Positions 1 through 7,120 of a DNA stretch of 64,000 nt are shown one piece after another. The position numbers and the translations under genes are program-made. The stretch is from Ardenticatenales bacterium (GTDB taxonomy: Bacteria > Chloroflexota > Anaerolineae > Promineifilales > Promineifilaceae): the NCBI GenBank assembly GCA_020634515.1, contig JACKBL010000003.1, forward strand, positions 620,001 through 684,000, given 5' to 3'. Position 1 is the stretch's first letter, and the number at the start of each line of letters is the position of its first letter. The notes beneath the pieces were generated by a model. The model searched no databases and was not told the DNA's origin. It saw nothing but the letters and a program-made list of their open reading frames with translations.

Positions 1-548
1 AAATCATAGTAGAACGGGCGCGGCAGCACGTTTTCCGCGGGCGGCGTCTGGCAATCGTCCCACACGGGATAGACGTTCAGGTAGGCGTGAACCTGGATAC
101 CCTGCCCGTGCGCCGCCTGCACCAGCGTCGCCAGCGGATCCCAATACGGGCTGGGCGGCTGGCCGAACACGCCGCTGACGCGCTTCGCCCACGGCTCCAA
201 GCCCGGCGCATAATAAGCGTCCGCATTGGCCCGCACCTGGAAGAAGATGACGTTGATGTGCGCGGAGGCGGCGTCGTTGACGATCTCCTCAATTTTGGCC
301 GGGTCGGCGGGTTGGACACTGCTCGTCCAGTCAAAGCGCGTCACCCACATGCCACGAAACTCCACGCCAGATGGCGTCGGCGTGGCCGTCGGCGTCGGGG
401 CGGGGGTGATGGTTGGCGTCGGTTCGGCTTTGGCCCACAAGGGTTCATACAGGCGCGCGTCTTGCAACGTGCGCGCGCTAACCACAATAACCAGCAGCAG
501 CCCCAACACCCCGCAAAACAGCAGCCCCACCAGAATTCGGCGTTGCAT
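1..548 (-). CDS. Glycosyl hydrolase-like 10 (DUF187/YngK-type) secreted protein, N-terminal part
   Basis: This gene runs off the left edge, so only the first ~182 residues are present. The N-terminus is one hydrophobic segment (residues 4-25: ILVGLLFCGVLGLLLVIVV), a signal anchor, followed by a Pro/Thr-rich linker (about residues 42-56). The catalytic fold then begins with FRGMWVTRFDW, VIFFQVRANADAYYAPG and IQVHAYLNVYPVWDD, hallmarks of the GHL10 family of TIM-barrel glycosidase-like proteins that act on cell-surface or peptidoglycan-like glycans. The ATG at 548 follows AGAGGG. Family assignment is confident; the substrate is unknown. Confidence 0.8.
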   Translation of the reverse strand, partial: MQRRILVGLLFCGVLGLLLVIVVSARTLQDARLYEPLWAKAEPTPTITPAPTPTATPTPSGVEFRGMWVTRFDWTSSVQPADPAKIEEIVNDAASAHINVIFFQVRANADAYYAPGLEPWAKRVSGVFGQPPSPYWDPLATLVQAAHGQGIQVHAYLNVYPVWDDCQTPPAENVLPRPFYYD

Positions 549-605
549 AATGCCCTCTTTATCGCTAAAGTACCAGCGGCAAGGAATGAACTGCCTTTCT
601 CCCCA

Positions 606-672
606 AGATTGCTTCATTCTTGGTGAATCTCTGGAGATTGGACCAATTTCACCGGAGAAAACGGGTCCAATC
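606..672. repeat. Palindromic intergenic repeat, GATTGGACC family (degenerate copy)
   Basis: GATTGGACC (636-644) and GGTCCAATC (664-672) form inverted arms. A degenerate copy of the GATTGGTTCATTC hairpin lies just before, at 606-632. The element sits in the 246-base gap between the divergent glycosidase and kynB genes. No other feature was recognised in that gap. Confidence 0.6.
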
Positions 673-794
673 GGACTTGGGACTAACGATGAAATAATGA
701 ATCAATCTGAAAAGGGGAAGTCATTCTTAGACGGTCACTTAACAGTTACGTTTTCTCTACCTGCTATTATCATGAAAACGGGGAATTCTTCAAC

Positions 795-1448
795 ATGACG
801 CTCTACGACATCAGCCGCACGCTGAACCCGACACTGGCTCCGTGGCCGGAGGATACGCCGTTTGGCCTGACGCCCATGCTGCGGCGCGCGGACGGCCACA
901 GCGTCAATTTGACGACGATTACCACGAGCGCGCACATCGGCACGCACATGGACGCGCCGCACCATTTTGCGGATGGTGTGCGTACGGTGGAGTCGCTGCC
1001 GCTGTCCATCTATTGGGGGACGGCCCAGGTTGTGACTGTGCGTCAAATGGCGGGGCCGTTAATGCCGGCAGATTTCACGCACATCAATCTCCATCTCGCC
1101 CCACGCATCCTCATTCACAGCCAGGCCAGTCACCTCGATCCCACCCGTTTCCCCGATGCCTTCGTGTACCCCAGCCCGGAGCTGGCCGCCTACCTGGGGC
1201 AGCAAGGCATCATCCTCTTTGGCTCCGACGCCCCCTCCATGGACGACGCCCACAGCACCGACATGCCCGGTCACAACGCGCTGCTGCGGCACGGCATCGC
1301 CATCCTCGAAGGATTGATGCTGGCGGACGTGCCCGACGGCGTGTATGAATTGGCGGCGCTGCCGCTGAAGATCGAAGGGGGCGATGGCAGCCCCGTGCGC
1401 GCCGCATTGAAAACAATCGACGTTACCACCTTGCCGCAAGCCGACTGA
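795..1448 (+). CDS. kynB: Kynurenine formamidase (cyclase family)
   Basis: A 217-residue metal-dependent hydrolase that converts N-formylkynurenine to kynurenine plus formate in tryptophan catabolism. The family signature HIGTHMDAPHHF (about residues 47-58) supplies metal-binding His and Asp residues; DMPGHNALL lies in the C-terminal half. The N-terminus (LYDISRTLNPTLAPWPEDTPF) and the length match bacterial KynB. Kynureninase follows 25 bases downstream on the same strand, which makes KynB more likely than another cyclase-family amidase. No tryptophan dioxygenase is in the window. The enzyme is cytosolic. Confidence 0.88.
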   Translation: MTLYDISRTLNPTLAPWPEDTPFGLTPMLRRADGHSVNLTTITTSAHIGTHMDAPHHFADGVRTVESLPLSIYWGTAQVVTVRQMAGPLMPADFTHINLHLAPRILIHSQASHLDPTRFPDAFVYPSPELAAYLGQQGIILFGSDAPSMDDAHSTDMPGHNALLRHGIAILEGLMLADVPDGVYELAALPLKIEGGDGSPVRAALKTIDVTTLPQAD

Positions 1449-1473
1449 GCTTCCGGGAAGGTTTATTATTCCT

Positions 1474-2730
1474 ATGTTCGATCTCACACTTTCCGAAGCT
1501 ATGGCGCTCGATGAACAGGACGACCTGGCTCCGTTTCGCCAGGCGTTTGTGATTGATGACCCGGATTTGATTTATCTGGACGGCAATTCGTTAGGGCGGC
1601 TGCCGCGGGCGACGGTAGGGCTGTTGCAGGAGATGGTGACGCGGCAGTGGGGGCAGCGGTTGATTCGCAGTTGGAATGAGGGCTGGTTTACGTTGTCGCG
1701 GCGGGTGGGGGAGAAAATTGCCGGCATTCTCCACGCCCACCCCGACGAAATCATCATCGCCGACTCCACCTCCGTCAACCTGTACAAACTCGTCGTCGCC
1801 GCCCTGCACGCCCGCCCCGGTCGCCACACCATCATCAGCGACGACCTCAACTTCCCCTCCGACCTGTACATCTTCCAGGGCGCGCGCGGGAACGAACACC
1901 AACTGCGTATCCTCCCCTCCCCCGACGGCATCCACGGTCCCGTGCCGGCATTGGCCGCCGCGCTCGACGAAGACACCGCCCTCCTCTCCCTTTCGCACAC
2001 CGCCTTCAAGAGCGGCTACACCTATGATATGGCCGCGATCACGGCCCTGGCACACGACGTGGGGGCGTTGGTGCTGTGGGATTTGAGCCACTCGGCGGGG
2101 GCCGTGCCCGTGGACCTGCGCGGCAGCGGCGCGGACCTGGCCGTGGGCTGCACCTACAAGTACCTCAACGGGGGGCCGGGCGCGCCCGCCTTCCTTTTCG
2201 TGCGCCGCGATTGGCAGCAGACGTTGCAACAGCCGATTTCCGGCTGGTTTGGGCAGCGGAATCAGTTTGCACTGGGATTGGCATATGAAGCGAGCGGCGA
2301 CATAACCCGCTTTCTCACGGGCACGCCGCCGCTGCTCTCCCTGGCGGCGATTGAACCGGGGGTGGATTTATTGTTAGATGCCGGCATAAACCGCCTCCGC
2401 GCCAAATCCATGAAACAAACCGAGTACCTGATCGCCTTCTGGCAAGCGTGGCTGCAACCCCTCGGCTTCACCCTCAACTCCCCCCGCGACCCCGCCCGTC
2501 GCGGCTCCCACGTCTCCCTCGGTCACGCGGAAGCGGCGCGCATCGACCGCGCCCTCATCGAAGAGATGAACGTCCTCCCCGACTTCCGCCGCCCGGACAA
2601 CCTGCGCCTGGGCATTGCCCCCCTCTACACCTCCTACCAGGACATCTTCACCGCCATGACGCGGCTGCGCCAGGTGGTCACCGACCGCCTCTACGAAAAA
2701 TACGCGCCCGACATGCCTGCCGTCACCTAA
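1474..2730 (+). CDS. kynU: Kynureninase
   Basis: A 418-residue PLP-dependent fold-type I enzyme cleaving kynurenine to anthranilate and alanine (or 3-hydroxykynurenine to 3-hydroxyanthranilate). Visible landmarks are YLDGNSLGRLP near the N-terminus, DLSHSAGAVPVDL (PLP Asp region) and CTYKYLNGGPGAPAF, whose Lys at about residue 229 should be the Schiff-base lysine. Length is normal. It forms an operon with kynB. The leader between the two genes carries a CTTCCGGGAAG motif (1451-1461), half of a repeat family seen elsewhere in the window; it lies where the ribosome-binding site is expected. Confidence 0.95.
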   Translation: MFDLTLSEAMALDEQDDLAPFRQAFVIDDPDLIYLDGNSLGRLPRATVGLLQEMVTRQWGQRLIRSWNEGWFTLSRRVGEKIAGILHAHPDEIIIADSTSVNLYKLVVAALHARPGRHTIISDDLNFPSDLYIFQGARGNEHQLRILPSPDGIHGPVPALAAALDEDTALLSLSHTAFKSGYTYDMAAITALAHDVGALVLWDLSHSAGAVPVDLRGSGADLAVGCTYKYLNGGPGAPAFLFVRRDWQQTLQQPISGWFGQRNQFALGLAYEASGDITRFLTGTPPLLSLAAIEPGVDLLLDAGINRLRAKSMKQTEYLIAFWQAWLQPLGFTLNSPRDPARRGSHVSLGHAEAARIDRALIEEMNVLPDFRRPDNLRLGIAPLYTSYQDIFTAMTRLRQVVTDRLYEKYAPDMPAVT

Positions 2731-2744
2731 AACGCATCACCGAA

Positions 2745-2820
2745 CTTCCCGGAAGCGCCATATCAGGCCAAAAGTGTCCCAAAATTCCACACCTTTCGCA
2801 TGAAAACAACTTCCGGGAAG
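2745..2820. repeat. CTTCCCGGAAG-bounded palindromic element
   Basis: CTTCCCGGAAG at 2745-2755 and CTTCCGGGAAG at 2810-2820 bound a 76-base intergenic element between kynU and the next gene. The same boundary pair occurs at 9272-9324, 39871-40089, 45990-46020 and 53729-53908, so this is a dispersed family, not a chance palindrome. It may influence transcription at the 3' end of kynU, but no U-tract follows it. Confidence 0.7.
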
Positions 2821-2837
2821 ATAAGGCACGCATCACG

Positions 2838-3848
2838 ATGAGTACAAATTCAATCCAGAAATTCACGACCGCGGCGGGTCGCCGCATTTATACCTTTCCC
2901 GTCCAGGCATTCACCAGCCTGGTCGCCAACATCTACGTTATTGACGATGGGCAGCGGTTGACGCTGATCGACACCGGTTCCGGGCTGCCTGAGTGCAACC
3001 AGCAGCTTCAGGCGGGCTTCGCCGCGCTGCAAGAACAGCACGATCCCCGCCTCAGTCTCGCCAACCTGGACAGCATCATTATCACGCATGGGCACATTGA
3101 CCATTTTGGCGGCCTCCCATTCGTGCGCCAGTTCACGGACGCGCCGGTTGGCGTGCATGTGCTGGACCGGCGCGTGCTGTCCAACCACCAGGAGCGGCAG
3201 GTGGTGGCGGCGCGGCGGTTGGAGAACTTTCTGGAGATGGCGGGCGTGCCGGCAAAACACCGCGAAAACCTCATGTCCGTCTACCTCTGGGCTAAGGGCT
3301 TCTACCACTCCGTCCCCGTCGATTTCCTCATCGAAGAAGGCCCCACGCCCACCGGCGACTTCCACGCCTACCACGTCCCCGGCCACTGCCCCGGCCAACT
3401 CTGCCTGCAAGTGGACGACATCCTGCTCACCGCCGACCATGTCCTCGCCCGCATCACGCCGCACCAGGCCCCGGAAAGCATCACCAACCACATGGGTTTG
3501 GGGCATTATCTGGACTCGTTGAGGAAAATTGCCGGCATTCCCAACATCACCCTCGGCCTCGGCGGACACGAAACCCCCATTCCCGACATCTACGCCCGCA
3601 TCCAGGCCATTCGCCACAGCCACGAAGAACGACTACAAAAAACCCTCGACATCTGCCGCGAACCTCGCTCCATCGCCGAAGTGAGCAAAGAGCTTTTCGG
3701 CCCGGTGGAAAGCTACCACGTCCTCCTGGCCCTGGAGGAAGCCGGCGCGCACGTCGAATACCTCTACCAACGCGGCGAACTGGTAGCCGCCAACCTGGAG
3801 GAGATCGAGGCGAACACGCATCCGGTTATTCGCTATCACCGCGCATAA
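2838..3848 (+). CDS. MBL-fold metallo-hydrolase
   Basis: A 336-residue metallo-beta-lactamase-fold hydrolase. The zinc motif THGHIDHFGG is near residue 84; HVPGHCPGQLCL (~180) and LTADHVL supply further ligands. The C-terminal ~90 residues after the core look like the winged-helix tail of LACTB2-like MBL proteins. The ATG at 2838 is chosen over an upstream extension because that extension runs through kynU in another frame and through the repeat element. Substrate unknown; location after kynBU may be incidental because a repeat lies between them. Confidence 0.82.
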   Translation: MSTNSIQKFTTAAGRRIYTFPVQAFTSLVANIYVIDDGQRLTLIDTGSGLPECNQQLQAGFAALQEQHDPRLSLANLDSIIITHGHIDHFGGLPFVRQFTDAPVGVHVLDRRVLSNHQERQVVAARRLENFLEMAGVPAKHRENLMSVYLWAKGFYHSVPVDFLIEEGPTPTGDFHAYHVPGHCPGQLCLQVDDILLTADHVLARITPHQAPESITNHMGLGHYLDSLRKIAGIPNITLGLGGHETPIPDIYARIQAIRHSHEERLQKTLDICREPRSIAEVSKELFGPVESYHVLLALEEAGAHVEYLYQRGELVAANLEEIEANTHPVIRYHRA

Positions 3849-3880
3849 TGAGGTATGAGGTATGAGGGTATGAGGTATGA
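3849..3880. repeat. Heptamer tandem repeat ATGAGGT at the mutY start
   Basis: Four imperfect copies of ATGAGGT sit between the MBL gene stop and the start of mutY. The same heptamer, in both orientations, recurs at 17945-18006 upstream of nuoK/nuoJ. The repeat supplies several ATG codons and GAGG ribosome-binding motifs to mutY. Confidence 0.75.
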
Positions 3881-4943
3881 TATTGCGGCACTGCTGTTGG
3901 CGTGGTGGGATGAGGGGCACGCGGATTTGCCCTGGCGCGGCGGCGGCGATCCTTACGCCATCTGGGTGTCGGAGATTATGTTGCAGCAGACGCAAATCAG
4001 CACCGTCGTTCCCTACTTCGCCCGCTGGATGACGCGCTTCCCCACTGTGGCGGCGCTGGCGGACGCCCCCTTGGGGGAGGTGCTGAAGGCGTGGGAAGGG
4101 TTGGGGTATTACAGCCGCGCCCGTCATTTGCACGCGGCGGCGCAAAAGGTGGCGCGGGAGATGGACGGACGCCTGCCCCAAACAGCGGCGGCTCTGCGGC
4201 AACTCCCCGGAATCGGCCCGTATACGGCGGGCGCGATTGCTTCCATCGCCTTCGACGAAGCCGCGCCCGTGCTGGATGGGAATGTCATCCGCGTCCTCAC
4301 GCGCCTCTTTGACCTATCGGACGATGTGACGCGGACGGAGACGAAGAAGCGGTTGTGGGCGCTGGCGGCGGAATTGGTCCCCTCACGACGACCGGGGGAT
4401 TACAATCAGGCGCTGATGGAGTTGGGGCAGACGGTTTGCACGGGAGCGAAGCCTGACTGCGCCCGCTGCCCGTTGCGCCCGCACTGCCTGGCGGCGGCGC
4501 AGGGGACGCAGTTGGAACGCCCGGTGCGCCCGCCCCGAAAGAACACGCCGCATTATGATGTGGTTGCCGGCATTATCTGGCGCGACCACCACCATTTCCT
4601 CATCACCCAACGCCCGCTCGACGGCCTCCTCGGCGGCCTCTGGGAATTCCCCGGCGGCAAATGCGAACCGGGCGAAAGCCACGCCCAGGCCCTCCGCCGC
4701 GAAATCCGGGAAGAACTCGCCCTGGACATCACCATCGGCAGCCACCAGACCACCATCAAGCACGCCTACACCCACTTTCGCATCACCCTGCACGCCTACC
4801 ACGCCACCTACCACGGTGGCCAGCCCCGTCACCTCGGCGTCGCCGACCACGCCTGGGTCACGCTGGACCAACTCGCCCCCTACGCCTTCGCCGCCACGGA
4901 TCGCCAGATCATTGACAGCCTGCGGCAAAATAGTGAGAATTAG
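3870..4943 (+). CDS. mutY: A/G-specific adenine DNA glycosylase
   Basis: Removes adenine mispaired with 8-oxoguanine. The HhH-GPD domain shows MLQQTQ, the hairpin LPGIGPYTAGAI and the catalytic Asp in VLDGNVIRVLTRLF. The [4Fe-4S] loop is C-x6-C-x2-C-x5-C. The C-terminal MutT-like 8-oxoG recognition domain carries an almost complete Nudix box (GGKCEPGE, then REIREEL). The start is ambiguous: ATGs at 3855 and 3870 are both made by the heptamer repeat. The one at 3870 has GAGG nine bases upstream and fits the family N-terminus (LLAWWDEGHADLPWR). Confidence 0.93.
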   Translation: MRYDIAALLLAWWDEGHADLPWRGGGDPYAIWVSEIMLQQTQISTVVPYFARWMTRFPTVAALADAPLGEVLKAWEGLGYYSRARHLHAAAQKVAREMDGRLPQTAAALRQLPGIGPYTAGAIASIAFDEAAPVLDGNVIRVLTRLFDLSDDVTRTETKKRLWALAAELVPSRRPGDYNQALMELGQTVCTGAKPDCARCPLRPHCLAAAQGTQLERPVRPPRKNTPHYDVVAGIIWRDHHHFLITQRPLDGLLGGLWEFPGGKCEPGESHAQALRREIREELALDITIGSHQTTIKHAYTHFRITLHAYHATYHGGQPRHLGVADHAWVTLDQLAPYAFAATDRQIIDSLRQNSEN

Positions 4944-4948
4944 ACTTG

Positions 4949-5024
4949 TAGATTGGACCAATTTTACGCGCTCAATGGCTATTTTCACTAGGGAAAATTG
5001 GTCCAATCTGGCTAAGCAATTACC
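4949..5024. repeat. GATTGGACCAATTTT palindromic repeat
   Basis: AGATTGGACCAATTTT and AAAATTGGTCCAATCT face each other across about 30 bases. The spacer is closely similar to that of the copy at 53782-53876 (CGCGCTCAATGG shared). It lies in the 138-base gap after mutY. Ends and any target duplication are unclear in this copy. Confidence 0.75.
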
Positions 5025-5081
5025 CTTTTTGAGAGTGAACCAACTCACCACCGACCACCCATTTCCAGTGCGGAGCATCCT

Positions 5082-5621
5082 ATGCAAAACCCGGACTCAA
5101 TAACGGCCCAATCCGCCTTCACCGAAGCATCCCTCATGCAGGGAATGTCTACCCACCTCTTCTATCAGAACCGCTTCCTTTACATCTACCCCATCATCGG
5201 CGTCGTGGCACTGCTGGTGGGGTTTGTCACCTGGTGGCTGATCGACAACGTTGTTCTCCTCAGCATCCTGCTCTTTCCCGCCCTGATCCTCCTCATGTTC
5301 GTCCCCTACAACCGCTGGCTCCTGCGTCGTAACATCCGCAAGCTGCCCAATCTGAACAAAAAAGTCGCCTGGCAACTGGATGCCGCGGGAATCAATGGGC
5401 AAGGCGAAGGGTTCAACTTCAGCCAGAGTTGGGCCTCCATGTACGAAACGATGCAAGCGCCGGCGGGCTTGCTGATTTATCCGCAAAAGAATGTCTTCTA
5501 CTGGCTGCCGCGCGAAGCGTTTGCCACGCCCGCCGACTTCGACGCGGCAGCGGCGCTGGCGCGGGAACATTTGCCCCGCTTCCGCCGTGTGGGGCCTGCT
5601 CCCCAGGAAAGTGCCGCATGA
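5082..5621 (+). CDS. YcxB-like membrane protein
   Basis: A 179-residue protein with two adjacent transmembrane helices (about residues 35-80: YPIIGVVALLVGFVTWWLI, then LLSILLFPALILLMFVPY) followed by a cytosolic beta-rich domain with WQLDAAGI, SWASMYETMQAPAGLLIY and KNVFYWLPREAF. This matches the architecture of YcxB/DUF-type proteins, whose function is unknown. It overlaps the next gene by four bases (ATGA), so the two are probably translationally coupled. Confidence 0.68.
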   Translation: MQNPDSITAQSAFTEASLMQGMSTHLFYQNRFLYIYPIIGVVALLVGFVTWWLIDNVVLLSILLFPALILLMFVPYNRWLLRRNIRKLPNLNKKVAWQLDAAGINGQGEGFNFSQSWASMYETMQAPAGLLIYPQKNVFYWLPREAFATPADFDAAAALAREHLPRFRRVGPAPQESAA

Positions 5622-6373
5622 AATTGACCCTCATCCGCAACGCCACCCTGCGCCTGACCTACGCCGGGCACACCTTTGTCATAGACCCCTACCTGGCGAC
5701 CAAAGGCTCGCTCCCCGCCTACGCCAACGTCAGCCCCAATCCGCTGGTTGAGCTGCCCATGCCCGCCGCGGACGTTCTGCACGACAGCGAAATGACCCTC
5801 GTCTCCCACCTGCACACGGACCATTTCGACGCCGCCGCGCAGCACCGTCTGCCTCAAGACCACCCGCTCCTCTGCCAGCCCGCCGACGAGGCCCGCATCC
5901 GCGACAAAGGCTTCCAGAATGTTACGCCAATTGCCGGCACGCACACCTGGGGGAACATGCGCATTCACCGCGTCAACGGGCGACACGGAACCAGCCCCGC
6001 CATTTTGCGCCTGATGGGACCCGTATCCGGCTTTGTCCTGCAAGCAACGGACGAGCCGACGCTCTATTGGGTCGGCGACAGTGTATGGTATGAAGATGTT
6101 GCCGCGGCGATTGACCAATGGCAACCAGACGTGATCGTCACCCATTCCGGCGGGGCCGTGTGGGGCAACGAGCAAGAAGCCATCATCATGGACGCGGCGC
6201 AAACGGTCGCGGTTTGCCAACACGCCCCCCACAGCACCGTCATCGCCACGCATCTGGAGGCGCTGGACCACTGCTTGACTTCGCGCGCGGCGCTGCGGCA
6301 AGCCGCCACGGACGCGCACATCTCCCCCGCCCGGCTACGCATCCCCGCCGACGGCGAGGCCATCACCCTCTGA
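5618..6373 (+). CDS. MBL-fold metal-dependent hydrolase (UlaG/UPF0173-like)
   Basis: A 251-residue protein starting with LTLIRNATLRLTYAGHTFVIDPYL, the usual opening strand pattern of the lactonase-like MBL branch. The metal motif SHLHTDHFD is near residue 64; WVGDSVWYED and VIATHLEALDHC provide later ligands. The ATG overlaps the stop of the preceding YcxB-like gene, which fixes the start. DinB-like gene follows 7 bases downstream. Substrate unknown. Confidence 0.8.
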   Translation: MKLTLIRNATLRLTYAGHTFVIDPYLATKGSLPAYANVSPNPLVELPMPAADVLHDSEMTLVSHLHTDHFDAAAQHRLPQDHPLLCQPADEARIRDKGFQNVTPIAGTHTWGNMRIHRVNGRHGTSPAILRLMGPVSGFVLQATDEPTLYWVGDSVWYEDVAAAIDQWQPDVIVTHSGGAVWGNEQEAIIMDAAQTVAVCQHAPHSTVIATHLEALDHCLTSRAALRQAATDAHISPARLRIPADGEAITL

Positions 6374-6380
6374 AAGCAAA

Positions 6381-6887
6381 ATGACTCCGCCAACTGCTGA
6401 CGGCAAGCGCCTCGCGCTGGCGCAAGAGCTGGAAGCCACACGCGCGGCTTTCCACCAACTGCTGGCGTCGATGCCCGCCGACCGCTTCCCCGCCCCCACG
6501 CCCAATCCCGCCTGGAATGTCGGGCAAATGCTCTTCCACATGAGCGTCGCCCTGCGCTTTCTCCCCACCGACGCCGCCCTGATTCGCCGCTCCGGGAAAC
6601 TGCCGCAACACGTCCCCGCCTTCCTCTTTCACTGGCTAAACAAGCAGTACACGCGCTGGGGTGGCCGCCGCCCCACCCACGCCTACCTGGCGGCGGCGTA
6701 TGACAAGGCGCACGCCCACACGCTGGCGGCGCTGCACAGCGTAGAAGAAAATGAGTGGGAGAAAGGGGTAGACTATCCCGGCTGGGACCCCATGCTCAGC
6801 GGCTTCGTCACCCTGGAAGCCTTGTTCCACTATCCCGCCAGACATTTTCAAGCCCACGCCGCCGAACTACGGCAGGCAAAAGAATAG
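6381..6887 (+). CDS. DinB/YfiT-like four-helix metal-binding protein
   Basis: A 168-residue helical protein beginning with a long helix (ALAQELEATRAAFHQLLASM), then NPAWNVGQMLFHMSVALRFL and a C-terminal EALFHYPARHFQAHAAEL. His residues in LFHM and HYPARHFQAH are placed like the DinB metal triad. The family often serves as thiol-dependent transferases, but no specific role can be assigned. It ends a compact run with the YcxB-like and MBL genes. Confidence 0.65.
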   Translation: MTPPTADGKRLALAQELEATRAAFHQLLASMPADRFPAPTPNPAWNVGQMLFHMSVALRFLPTDAALIRRSGKLPQHVPAFLFHWLNKQYTRWGGRRPTHAYLAAAYDKAHAHTLAALHSVEENEWEKGVDYPGWDPMLSGFVTLEALFHYPARHFQAHAAELRQAKE

Positions 6888-7120
6888 TTTATTGCTGAAC
6901 AGTCGCGTCATTAAATGGCTAAGTAAACGTTCAAAATGCAGATTGGTTCAATCTGTGAGATTGAACCAATCTCCCGAACGGTTACTAATGATCGCGCCGG
7001 ACGGACAGGTGTCCTCCGTTGACCATTCACCCATTGTCACCACTAACCCTCTCTGGAGAGTGGTCCAATCTGGCTTAGCCGCTACCACCCATTCACGAAT
7101 TCACCCATTAACCATTCCCC
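6888..7120. other. Intergenic region with GATTGGTTC hairpin and a degenerate GGTCCAATCT element
   Basis: AGATTGGTTCAATCT and AGATTGAACCAATCT (6940-6972) form a near-perfect hairpin. A second, half-decayed element with ACTAACCCTCTCTGGAGAG and GGTCCAATCTGGCTTAGC lies at about 7045-7076; its right part matches the end of the MITE at 53782-53876. No gene or clear promoter was recognised in this 233-base gap. Confidence 0.6.
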
